DNA from: Allolobophora icterica
Taxonomy: Eukaryota > Annelida > Clitellata > Crassiclitellata > Lumbricidae
Reading direction: 5' to 3'
NCBI GenBank assembly: GCA_963556255.1
Contig: OY744613.1
Location: 44,960,291-45,024,290, forward strand
DNA length: 64,000 bases
Part shown: in pieces, positions 10,333-19,888 of the stretch
Layout: the number at the start of each line of letters is the position of its first letter
Numbering within the stretch: the stretch's first letter is position 1
Program-made: the position numbers and the translations under genes
Notes under the pieces: generated by a model
Databases searched by the model: none
Told to the model about the DNA's origin: nothing
The model's input: the letters and a program-made list of their open reading frames with translations, nothing else

Positions 10333-12114
10333 TCAGCAGAGGTAACCACTTAATTCGTCAGAGGGAGAAAATCGATGGCTAGAACAATGCTCTTGAAAGT
10401 CTTTCTCTGTTTCAAGCAATTCGTCACATATACCACATCCAAAACAGTTTGACAAAGACAATTTTGCATCCCCATGAGATTTGAATTTGCCAATATACAA
10501 ACATTCTCCATCTCTAGTTTTCGGTAAATGGTTTGAAGTTCCATTAGAATCCGGATTTATGTTCTTTGAGAAACATTCGCTTGGTTTATCTATAACGCTT
10601 GTACTACTAAATGTGACAACATGATGAGATCGGTTAGCAATTACCTCACTTCCCATTCTAAGATCCTGTGGATGTGTTCTTGCATGGAGTTTAAACAGTT
10701 TTTCTGAAGAACTGCTATTGGTAGAAGGTTTATTGCGCATGTGTTGCTTCTCAGTTGCATGCGTTCTTCTGTGTCTTTTTAGATTAACAATGTGTGTGAA
10801 TCCTGTATTGCAATCCTCGCATATGTATGGTTTTTCCTCTGTATGAGTTCTCATGTGAATATTTAGAGTACTGACTACTGTAAAGGATTTATGACATAAC
10901 TTGCACAAGTATGGTTTTTCACCAGAATGGGCGCTCATGTGCGTTTTCAGATGACTACCTTCAGCAAATGCTTTCTGACAAAACTTGTTCCTCTCTGGTT
11001 TTTCATCAGTATGGGTTCTCATGTGCGTGTTCAGCATACGACTTGCAGCAAATGTTTTCTGGCATAACTGGCACCTGTATGGTTTCTCGCCAGTATGGGT
11101 TCTCGTGTGTATTTTCAGATCACTATCTCTAGCAAATGATTTCTCACATATATGACATATGTATGGTTTCTCGCCAGTATGCGATCTCATGTGTCTTTTC
11201 AGAGTACAATGATTAGCAAATGATTTCTGACATAACTCGCACATGTACGGTTTTTCACCAGTATGGGTTTTCATGTGCATTTTCAGATAACAATGATTAA
11301 CAAATGTTTTCTGACATAACTGGCACATGTACGGTTTTTCACTGGAATGAGTTGTCATGTGTATTTTCAGATAACTATCCCAAGCAAATGATTTCTCACA
11401 TAAATGACATTTGTATGGTTTTTCGCCAGTATGGGTTCTCGTGTGAACTTTCAGAGCTTTGCCATTAGCAAATGATTTCTGACATAACTGGCACCTGTAT
11501 GGTTTTTCACCAGTATGCATCCTTATGTGCATTTTCAGATCACCACCTTGAGCAAATGATTTCTGACAAAACTGGCACTTGTATGGTTTTTCGCCAGTAT
11601 GGGTTCTCGTGTGCTTTGTCAGCATAGTACTTCCAGCAAATGATTTCTAACAAAACTGGCACTTGTATGATTTTTCACCAGTATGGGTTCTCATATGCAC
11701 TTTCAGATCACCACCTTGAGCAAATGATTTCTGACAAAGCTCGCACCTGTATGGTTTTTCACCAGTATGAGTTCTTATGTGAATTTCCAGATGATTTCCT
11801 CTAGCAAATGATTTCTGACATAACTGACATTGGTATGGCTTCTCACCAGTATGCATTCTCACATGCAGCTTCGCATGACCACCATGAGCAAATGTTTTCT
11901 GACATAACTGGCATTTGTATGGCTTTTCTCCAGTATGGCTTCTCATATGCACCACAAATCCAGAAAACGATTTGTCACAAAACTGACATTTGCATGGTTT
12001 CTCATCAGTATGGATTCTTGTGTGCATTTTCAGATTACTACCATTATCAAATGACTTTCTAAATATCTGATGCATGTACTGTTTTTCTCTCGTATGGGTT
12101 CTCGTTTTCGCCAT
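10333..12114 (-). pseudogene. Diverged C2H2 zinc-finger gene, one nonsense codon
   Basis: A single minus-strand frame from an ATG at 12112-12114 (MAKTRTHTREK) to the stop at 10333, broken only by TAG at 11647-11649 where the finger consensus has CAG (Gln in CQFCQKSF). It encodes about 16 fingers: the first degenerate, the second short (C-x2-C-x9-H). A hydrophilic linker and the family C-terminal finger CGICDELL...H-x3-H follow. It is clearly the same family as units A-E but diverged in finger helices (GGDLKM, NHCYLKM, RDSDLKI). The open frame on both sides says the stop is recent, a segregating allele, or a sequencing error; readthrough cannot be excluded. A copy of the conserved upstream block sits 4.2 kb 5' of it. 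Confidence 0.8.
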
Positions 12115-12159
12115 CAGATTTGCTTGACCTCTTCTGCTTGTTTCAAGAAACCCCAAAAT

Positions 12160-12350
12160 TCACTCATCACTGTCTCATTTAATTGATAATTTCACTGTTT
12201 TTCTCCAGTAGGATTTTTTATGAACTCTCGGGATGATCACCTAGAGTGTACGGTTTCTGAAATAATTGACATCCGTGGGGTTTTTAAATGTACTTCTCCA
12301 ATCACCAGATTCTGAACAAAGTTTAAGTTTGTATGGCTCTTGATAAGCAT
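12160..12350 (-). pseudogene. Decayed fingers 5' of the diverged ZNF gene
   Basis: Broken-frame minus-strand matches to the finger consensus, such as SYWRKTVK and a CQLF-like motif near 12290, lie directly upstream of the ORF, as in units A-C. Confidence 0.35.
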
Positions 12351-13150
12351 CAGTTTTGGTAGTCAATTCAGATAAACTGCCTGAAGTGTTGCAGCTCCCA
12401 TGGAATCCACTTGCAATATTTATCAGTTGCTCGGCCTCTTCTTCTTCTTCAAGCCTTCAAACTCACTACCTTTCACTGGCTTTCAAACATCTGGTACCAA
12501 GTTGTTCTTCATCTGGTGACTGACTAATGGCGTATCAGGTTCGCGTTTCTGTGTGACTTTGCACATTAAAAATGTTTATAATAAAATAAAAACTAAAAGT
12601 TTCGGCAATTGTTATTGTCATAGCCTTTCCAACATCAGCAGTGTCCAGTTCTAAAGTTACTGAAGACTTCTTTTAAGTTCGCATTTCAGATGCTTACAAG
12701 AGGGGTTCATGTTTCATCTGTGAGTAGTAATTTGTTCGAGTAAAGTAAGAAATTAGTCACTCAGAAAAAGAACTTTATGACGAAATACTGAAGTTATCCA
12801 ATCTCTGTATAATAGCACACCCTTATGCTGTTGTTCAGTATGATTGTAACTGAAATAGTTGACTATAGCCAAAGTTGTAGTCAAATAAATCCACTGTACT
12901 CTTCTTGATGAAGATTAATGGGATTCATGTACTTGCCAAAAAAGAAAAGTAACACCTCAATATTTACAACCCTTGGCAATAGTGTCTCGTAAAAAACACA
13001 GAGGGAGGAAGGAGAGGGGAACCATATCCCTCTCTATATCAGCCACGATGAAACTACACAAACGAATTAAGCTAACAACGTTAAAGGGTTTCCTCAGATA
13101 TGTGTTCGGTAGGCTCTTCGGTCGTCAACCAGGGAAATCCCTGTCCATCA
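12351..13150. other. No gene seen
   Basis: AT-rich unique-looking sequence. The plus ORF at 12973-13161 is basic and low in information and runs into the RTE-like relic, so it is probably chance. Confidence 0.3.
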
Positions 13151-13154
13151 TTGG

Positions 13155-13350
13155 AGGATAGGAACTTGGAATATTCGAACAATGCAAATATCTGGAAAGT
13201 TAGCAAATGTAACCAGTGAAATGAGAAGAGCAACAACGCAAATCTTCAGTGATGGAGTAAGAGTCATACACTCAGGAGGCTGCTGGTGAAAAGGACTGAC
13301 ATTGCAGACAATCACAGCATCGAAAGACATGCAGACAGAATTATGGTTGT
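13155..13350 (+). mobile_element. RTE-like LINE endonuclease relic
   Basis: The plus strand reads GTWNIRTMQISGKLANV followed by SEMRRA, then SDG..VIHSGG, and after a frame change DRIMVVRSRAEPELKA. These match the opening strand (TWN-R-T) and the later D-R-VVRLKAEP segment of RTE-clade endonuclease domains. The parts between are deleted or out of frame. Only the endonuclease region is recognisable. Confidence 0.5.
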
Positions 13351-14480
13351 CAGATCAAGGGCAGAACCAGAGTTAAAGGCCAGCATAGATATATCAAGAG
13401 GTGGATGACTGGCGAGTCTGTATATGGTGGATCAGGTAATAGCCATAATAGGCCTACTAGATGCGCTTGAAAATGTCTTGGAAGTTTAAAAACTGATGTT
13501 GCGCCAATATTAAGAGAAGAATAGCAATATCTAAGAAAGAAAACATTCTGGAAGACAGGATCTCTCACTTCTGACAGGAACAGTGAATCCTGATCTCAAG
13601 AAAAAAACGGTGAAAAGCCTGATATGAAGCGTAACACTGTTTGGATCAAAGACATGTCCTAATGGAAAGGGATCATCATGAAGGATGTCCGCAATGAGAG
13701 GGGGATTGATGGGTCATTCATATGTGGACAAGGGGGAATGGGGTTATGACCAGTGCAGACGTCCCCATTTAAGTTGCTAAATTTAATAATTTATAAAGAC
13801 CTCCTTGTTTCAACCTTCCCCAAGAGACAAAAAGTTCAGTGAAGTGAGTGCCTAAACCCATTTGAAAAGGCCGGAAGTTAAACATTTACTTATTATTTAT
13901 GTTGTTTGTTGTTTTAAAATGCAGTAGTTGAGGTAGAACGTTAGTTACTTTTCAATATTAAATAAGAAGTAAGTTTACGTTTTAAGTACTTAATGTGATA
14001 TTAAGCAAGATAGAACTGGTAGTTTATTAACGACGTTAATCAAAATGTTGCAGTTTTTCGTTCAATGGCTTTCAAAATATCATAGATATGTATTAGGTCG
14101 ACTAAAGCACCTTTATCTGACTACTAGACATTAGCAAAAATGGTGTTGTAGAGCAATTGTTGATTTGGCAGATTTTCTTTCTTTATTCACAAAAAATCTG
14201 CCATCAATGTTTACGTCTGACATTGCAACCACTCATACATAGGCCTATATGGTTTATTACTAGTCTTCATTGACTGCGACATTTAGACAGAAGAATTTAT
14301 AGAAAAGAAATCCTTCAGTAAGAAAACAAGAGCATTTGATATCGTTTCCCTGCTCTAAAAGAATGGAAAAAGTATTAAGCAGATCTGAGATAACATGTTA
14401 CCTAGAACAGGTTAATTTTATAGCACATTGAATAAATCAAGACACATTGGCTTCTTGTTCAGAAAAAAAAATATTTCAAA
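13351..14480. other. No gene seen
   Basis: AT-rich with no convincing ORF. It includes a TAGGCCTA site at about 13449 and another at about 14241. Confidence 0.3.
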
Positions 14481-14483
14481 TTT

Positions 14484-14735
14484 GGGTTCATAGTTTATAG
14501 AACTTTGAACCATGGTCAGCCACAATACTTTAAATCAGTTCTTATTTCCCAGACATATCACTATTCAACGAGGTCATCAAGAACTGTTCTTGGTCAATGA
14601 GCTTTTTCGGTTGCTGAGCCTATTCTTTGAAACTCTCTCCCTGTGTTCATGCGCTCTGCTCAGTTGCTTGTGTCATTTCGTTCTCAACTTAAAACTTACC
14701 TCTTTCAAAATTGCTTATCCACCATTATAGTACGA
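14484..14735 (+). mobile_element. CR1/L2-type LINE C-terminal relic
   Basis: The plus frame reads VYRTLNHGQPQYFKSVL, then TRSSRTVLGQ, a stop, AFSVAEPIL, a stop, NSLPVFMRSAQLL and QLKTYLFQNCLSTI. This is the conserved C-terminus of CR1/L2/Rex-like reverse transcriptases (W-NSLP and LKT-LF motifs). Two in-frame stops mark it as dead. The upstream RT core is absent. Confidence 0.6.
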
Positions 14736-15290
14736 CTCTTATGGACTGATCTTCTTAGATATTGATTACGGCTTGGTTTTGATGTGCCATCGGTTGATGT
14801 TTTGTGCATTAGACACAGTAGAAATAGAAGATACTCATTGCAATTACAGATGAATCTAACACCATTTATGTTTTGCACGTATCCAATCAGAAGAAGAAGT
14901 AGCCTAATGGAGGCTGAAAGAATTATGCAATGGTTACGGTGTCCACTGTAAGCTAATATGTAGTGAAAAGCACTGCAGTTCTACTTAAAACACCGAGGCT
15001 TCACTGCCTCAGTTAAATATGGATATGAACATCACTCTTGTTTTCAAAGTTTTTACACCACAACTAACCCAGTGCATTTTACATTTATCATTAAAACTTA
15101 AAGTGGGAAAATGTGTGAAAACGGCTATTCCCCGTGTTTAGGCTCGTATTTGACTCACTTACCCACATACAGAAATCAGTTTGCGATTATTTCTGATTGC
15201 CCACAGTGAATAGCTGTTGATTAACATGATCGTTTCGATTGAACATTTTATGTAGAAATGCGAATTTATGGAAATGTTTAAACTTGTAGT
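14736..15290. other. No gene seen
   Basis: No ORF of interest, no recognised repeat. Confidence 0.3.
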
Positions 15291-15299
15291 TGACCTGCG

Positions 15300-16085
15300 G
15301 CTTTCGGCGTAATTGCAGTAACGGGGTCGGTTGGTATCGGGTAATATTTAGTATCTTTCGCAGTGCTGTAATTGGTCGCAGGAAAATGGCCGCTTAGAGT
15401 ATAAGTCGGAGTCAATTTCTCTCTTATGCTACACTTCTAATTAATTTAACATTTTCATCGTTGATCCCGCTTCTACTGTTAGTTACATTTTAATCGTTGA
15501 TCCTGCTTCTAGTTTATTTTACATTTTAATCGTTGATCCCGCTTCTAGTTTTAGTTATATTTTAATCGTGAAACGGTAAATACGAAAGTGATCTCTTGGC
15601 ATCTATAATCAGTGTATACGCGCCTGCATTTAGCGATACCAACGACCCCGGGTAATCCTGGGTTTTAGCGTCGGAAACTATTTACATTGCATGAGCGATG
15701 AAAACATTTCACAGTTAAACTCAAACAAGAAGTTGGAAGATTGATGAAAATATCAATGAAACTAGAAGCCGGATGAGCGATGAAAATATTACATAATAAA
15801 AGTCAAACTAGAAGTTGGAATTACGACGAAAATATATCGTTTTAGTGCCGATATTATTCCCGTGTATGAGCGATGAAAACATTTCATAGTAAAATTCGAA
15901 CTAGAAGTTGGAAGATTGATGAAAATGTTCACGAAACTAGAAGCTGGATAATCGATTAAAATATAACTGAAACTAGAAGTTGGATGAACGATGATTATTT
16001 ATTGTATTATTGTATTAGAACTTTTCAATGAAATAGTTTCCGACGCTAAAACCCAGGATTACCCGACCCCGTCACTGCAATTGCG
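15300..16085. mobile_element. Foldback-like element with inverted 36-bp repeat arrays
   Basis: Left part (15430-15590) holds CTTCTAGTTTNAGTTA repeats; right part (15700-15990) holds the same motif inverted (AAACTAGAAGTTGGA). The ends are inverted too: GTAATTGCAGTAACGGGGTC near 15309 and GACCCCGTCACTGCAATTGC near 16064. A partial internal terminus (GACCCCGGGTAATCCTGGG) lies near 15644. It has no coding capacity, consistent with a nonautonomous DNA element. Confidence 0.5.
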
Positions 16086-16249
16086 CCCGGCTTTCTATAC
16101 CGAATATCCAATCTATACATATAGTTTCCTTATATGCAAATTTGTCCGTCGGAGGACGCTACGTCACAAACGGCTTCTGTTCTATTGTAAAACATAAACC
16201 GTTGTCTTGACGACGGCGGTCTTGACGATGGCGATAACCAACGATACAT

Positions 16250-16335
16250 ATAGGCCTATAATATGACGTCATAATATGACGGGTTAATACTCTAACACTA
16301 TATACTGCCGTCATAATTATGACGGGAAAATACAC
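16250..16335. repeat. CATAATATGACG short repeats
   Basis: Several near-palindromic units of TATGACGTCATAATATGACG type, ending in CCGTCATAATTATGACGG. Confidence 0.6.
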
Positions 16336-16353
16336 TAGTATATGAATGTGAAT

Positions 16354-16620
16354 ATCAAACAGTCATACGCCACCGTACCATTGAAGAAAGTTTTTCGATT
16401 ACAGACACTTTAGGCCACTATAAATACTAATTATTTCGACACGAATTTGCAAATTTATACCACTTTTAGCATTAGAAGACGATTTATGCCCACATGCGCA
16501 TTTTTTCCTTTCCAATATACAAAATGGCGAATGATTTTAAATCTGCTTAATTGAAACAAGACGTTAGATTTCCTTAATGTTTGCTCTGCCATCTAACGAA
16601 TATATTATGTGTACGTTAAT
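16354..16620 (-). promoter_or_regulatory. Conserved upstream block of the diverged ZNF gene
   Basis: Aligns with 5391-5660 of unit A, including AGTCATACGCCACCGT, CCACTATAAATACTAATTATTTC and the ATACAAAATGGCGA stretch. It continues at 17345-17400 after a ~720-bp insertion. The TATAAAA part seen in unit A is not present here. Its retention in front of the diverged paralog supports a link with ZNF expression, but function is inferred. Confidence 0.35.
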
Positions 16621-16639
16621 TCACCACGAAGGTAGACAG

Positions 16640-16870
16640 TACAATTTAAGACAAAACAAAAAATTAAGTACAGACAGATGCAGAACTGGCACACATGAGA
16701 TGATCACTTCTGTGATCTAACGTAGACATATCAATGCCATACTCATCACAAAGTGGTACAAGTTCAATATTGTAGCTATATCCTTTCCCACAAACACTGA
16801 GGACATTGTTGTTATGGCTTCCATGCAACAATGGACCAAAAAAGGTTAGTTTACGCAGGTGTAGTATATG
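16640..16870 (-). other. Unidentified open frame, possible exon or TE fragment
   Basis: The minus strand is open for about 73 codons, reading ...LHLRKLTFFGPLLHGSHNN followed by SVCGKGYSYNIELVPLCDEY, GIDMSTLDHRSDH and a stop after SASVCT. It has balanced, non-repetitive composition unlike its surroundings but no Met start or clear splice sites. It sits inside an insertion that splits the conserved block. I do not recognise the family. Confidence 0.3.
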
Positions 16871-16916
16871 AATGACAGAAGAGGTCTATACGACCAGAAT
16901 AAATTTAATATATTTC

Positions 16917-17342
16917 ACTGACCGTTCCACGACAGATGGTTCACCGACAAAGGGTTAAACGATAAATGGTTTACGGACAAATGGTTTACAATCTTCCAGC
17001 TTCTAAATTGAGCTACATTTTCATAGAGAATCCAGCTTTTAATTTCAGTTATAATATATAATTCAACGATTATCCAGGTCAAACTAAAAGCTGGATGAGT
17101 GATGAAAACAGTCGATAGTAAAATTCAAACATAGCTGGAAGCTGGATGGCCGATGAAAATAGAGCTAAAATTAGAAGCTGTATAATGAGCGAAGAAGACA
17201 CAGCTCAAACTAGAAGCTGGATTATCGTTTGATATATATAACTGAAACTAGTAGCTGGATGCTCGATGAAAATAAATTGCGAACAGTTTGTCGTGAGCCA
17301 TTATTTTGTCCAATTTTTCCATGAACCATTTTGTCGTGACAC
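16917..17342. mobile_element. Foldback-like MITE (GTTCCACGACA ends)
   Basis: The left end reads GTTCCACGACAGATGGTTCA followed by ACAAATGGTTTA variants. The right end is the inverted counterpart (CCATGAACCATTTTGTCGTG). The interior is 36-bp repeats (AACTAGAAGCTGGAT, CGATGAAAAT). The conserved block resumes immediately right of it. Confidence 0.55.
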
Positions 17343-17399
17343 CACCACAGACAACGCGATAACATTGCCAGACAGAAAGATTTCGAAAAATATGTGCCT

Positions 17400-17760
17400 T
17401 TATCTCAGATGACTATAGCCATTACCAAATGTTTTCTGATAGACCTGACAGATACGTAGGCTACGGCTTTTCTCCAGTAGGCCTATGGGTTCTCATGGCC
17501 GTCTTCAGATTATTACCTCCTGCAAATGACTTCTGACACAAAAGGCACTTGTAAGGTGTTTCTCCACTCTCGGTTCTAAAGTGGTCCTTCAGATGACTTC
17601 CATGCGCAAATGATTTCTCACATAACTGGCACTTGCATGGTTTTTCACCAGAATGATTTCTCATATGCACCGTCAAGCCACCCATTCCAGTAAATGATTT
17701 CCCACATAACTCACATTTGCATTGCTTACCTCTAGTTTGATTCCTTGTATGACTGTCAAC
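17400..17760 (-). pseudogene. Isolated C2H2 finger fragment
   Basis: Minus strand: [34 protein letters not shown] and a partial flanking finger with HSGEKPCKC linkers, broken at both ends. The second finger has lost its His ligand context (KTAMRTH). It is a scrap of a family member, oriented like the other genes. Confidence 0.7.
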
Positions 17761-18088
17761 GAACTTGGCACTTAAATCTCTGTAGGCCTAGGCCTATTAT
17801 TTTTTATTATTATTAATGTTATTATTATTATTACTACTATACATGTATACAGTGTATTATATCTTGCTATATTATATTAGTTAAGCTATGTTTTGTTGCC
17901 CTGTTTTGACTTTTACTTGCCTTATCTAATCCAATCTTACCTCACCTCACCATACCTTACCGTGAAGCTAGAAGATCGTGAACCATTAGCCTAGTCCGTT
18001 AACCATTTGTCGTGGAACCAACCTGACGTCTCTCTCCGCTATGCTTCACCACGTCTTTCCGAGAAAGTCACGGGTATGCATGCTAGAG
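17761..18088. other. AT-rich tract and right terminal-type copy
   Basis: Contains TAGGCCTAGGCCTA (17783-17796), a TTA-rich microsatellite (17797-17835) and, at 17963-18019, the inverted copy of the 7466 terminus (ending CCATTTGTCGTGGAACC). Confidence 0.5.
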
Positions 18089-19888
18089 ATTTTGTTTCCT
18101 TTAACTCAAGATTATTAGGCCAGAAATCCAGGTCCCGTCGCTTTTTAACTTGCCACAGAAGACTTACAGCGTTTCATGTTATAATAGGCCTATAGCCGAA
18201 CTCGCTAGATAGCGAAAAGGAACAGAAACCGTTATATGTTGTCTCTTATTGGGGAGAGAGTGGACAGACGACATCGAAGATTGGTGTAAGAAAGATCTGC
18301 ACAGCTTAAGAATACTAGCACAAGACCGGGGACTTTGGAAAAAACTGATAGATCATGCATTGGACACCTACGGGCCTTCGGCCCACGGATCCTGATGACG
18401 ATGATGATGATTGGGGAGTGGCCTCAGAAAGAAAAAATCTGCTTATAGTGCATAATTGTTTAGCGTCCCCGTGCATTCTTTCGAGATCTGTTGCCCCAAA
18501 TGCTTTTCTAGCTCCCAGCTGCACTCTTTGTGTAGAATCTTGTTATACGACTGTTGGCGGAGAGTAGATCTAACGACGCAAATAGGGTTCAACCGTATAG
18601 TTTAGGTTGGAAAAATACGCACTTGCATTGAAACTTTATAATACAAAAATAATAATCATCGTTTATCCAACTTCTAGTTTAAGTTATATGTTTCTATGCT
18701 TCTAGTTTGAGTTATATTTTCATCGACCATCCAACTTCTAGTTTCAGTTTTATTATTAAATGTTCATCGCTCATCCACGGCAACAGGGTGAGAATTGTCA
18801 GAGGGGTTGGGGGTTCAACCCCCCTAGTCTTTCTTAGAACCCCATAGTAAAGTCTTCATTGCACACCCAAACTCCACATGAATCAAGGTCTAACCCCCCC
18901 AGTCTTTTTTCTACAATTCTCATACTGCACGGCAATCATTTCGACACTAAAACGATATATTTTCATCGCAATTCCAGCTTATGATTTGAGTTTTATTACG
19001 TAATGTGTTCATCAATAATCCAGCTTCTAGTTTCAGTAATAATATTTTCATCAATCATCCAACTTCTACTTTGAGTTTTACTACGAAATAATTTTCCTAC
19101 GCGGTAATTTACAAACCTAAACTATGGTTTAACCGCAAATAGCAAGCATTGCCCAACACAACACTGTTGTTGCGCTACCTAAATAATCAGAATGAATGAT
19201 TGATTCCAAACAATGTGGAAATAGACAAGCCAGTCATCGCCTTTGAAGGTACTTCCTACAGGAGCTAAACAAACCTTATGAATATAATTTACTTCAGATG
19301 TCAGTTGCATAGAACTGATATTACAAAATAAATTATTGATGTGTAGTACTTCTGCTGAAAGAATCCATAGTAAATTAAGACACAACATTACGTCAACAAA
19401 TATGTATGCACAACAATCTAATGCACAATGCCTAAAAGAAGCGAGACGAGTGACAATTAATAATCTAGGTACAACACATTTGAAGTTTTTAATAATCTAC
19501 AACGAACATCAGAAACTAGACCGACATTTTGGTCCAATGCACAAAAATTCATTATACATGAACTATGATATTATATTATAATAAAAGCAGTATAGACCAG
19601 GATTACTAATTAAAATTGATTTGCAACAATTCTGTTAAAACGGAAAATCTAGAGTAAATTATGATGCACGATTAGGTTTCCATAAAACACAGAAGAGATG
19701 CATTTAATGTGTTTTTGTTTCCAATGACTTATTCGCAATCCATGTTACAGCTGTCTATAATCACAAACAGCAGAGTTATCGACATCCAAAATACACCCAA
19801 AAGTAATGTGTACAAAAACAGAGCCTTCAATCTTATTGCAAAACCTGTGTCAATCCTTAGTAGGCGTTCACATCTATAGGAGATATGA
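18089..19888. other. Duplicated 3' flank of ZNF unit B
   Basis: Collinear with 28150-30234, 39015-40845 and 54045-55547. No gene is called. A short plus frame reading LGQKSRSRRF...CHRRL recurs in all units (18100, 28190, 39055, 54085) but differs in length and frame ends, so I treat it as noncoding. It holds 36-bp repeat copies at 18660-18765 and 18965-19090. Confidence 0.6.
18784..18927. mobile_element. hAT-like MITE, 144 bp, with 8-bp TSD
   Basis: Inverted ends CAGGGTGAGAATTGT and CAGTATGAGAATTGT (read inward), flanked by direct 8-bp repeats CACGGCAA (18776-18783 and 18928-18935). Units C and D have an empty CACGGCAATC site. The CAGGG start and 8-bp duplication fit hAT elements. The interior has G-runs and C-runs (GGGGTTGGGGG, CCCCCC). 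Confidence 0.75.
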
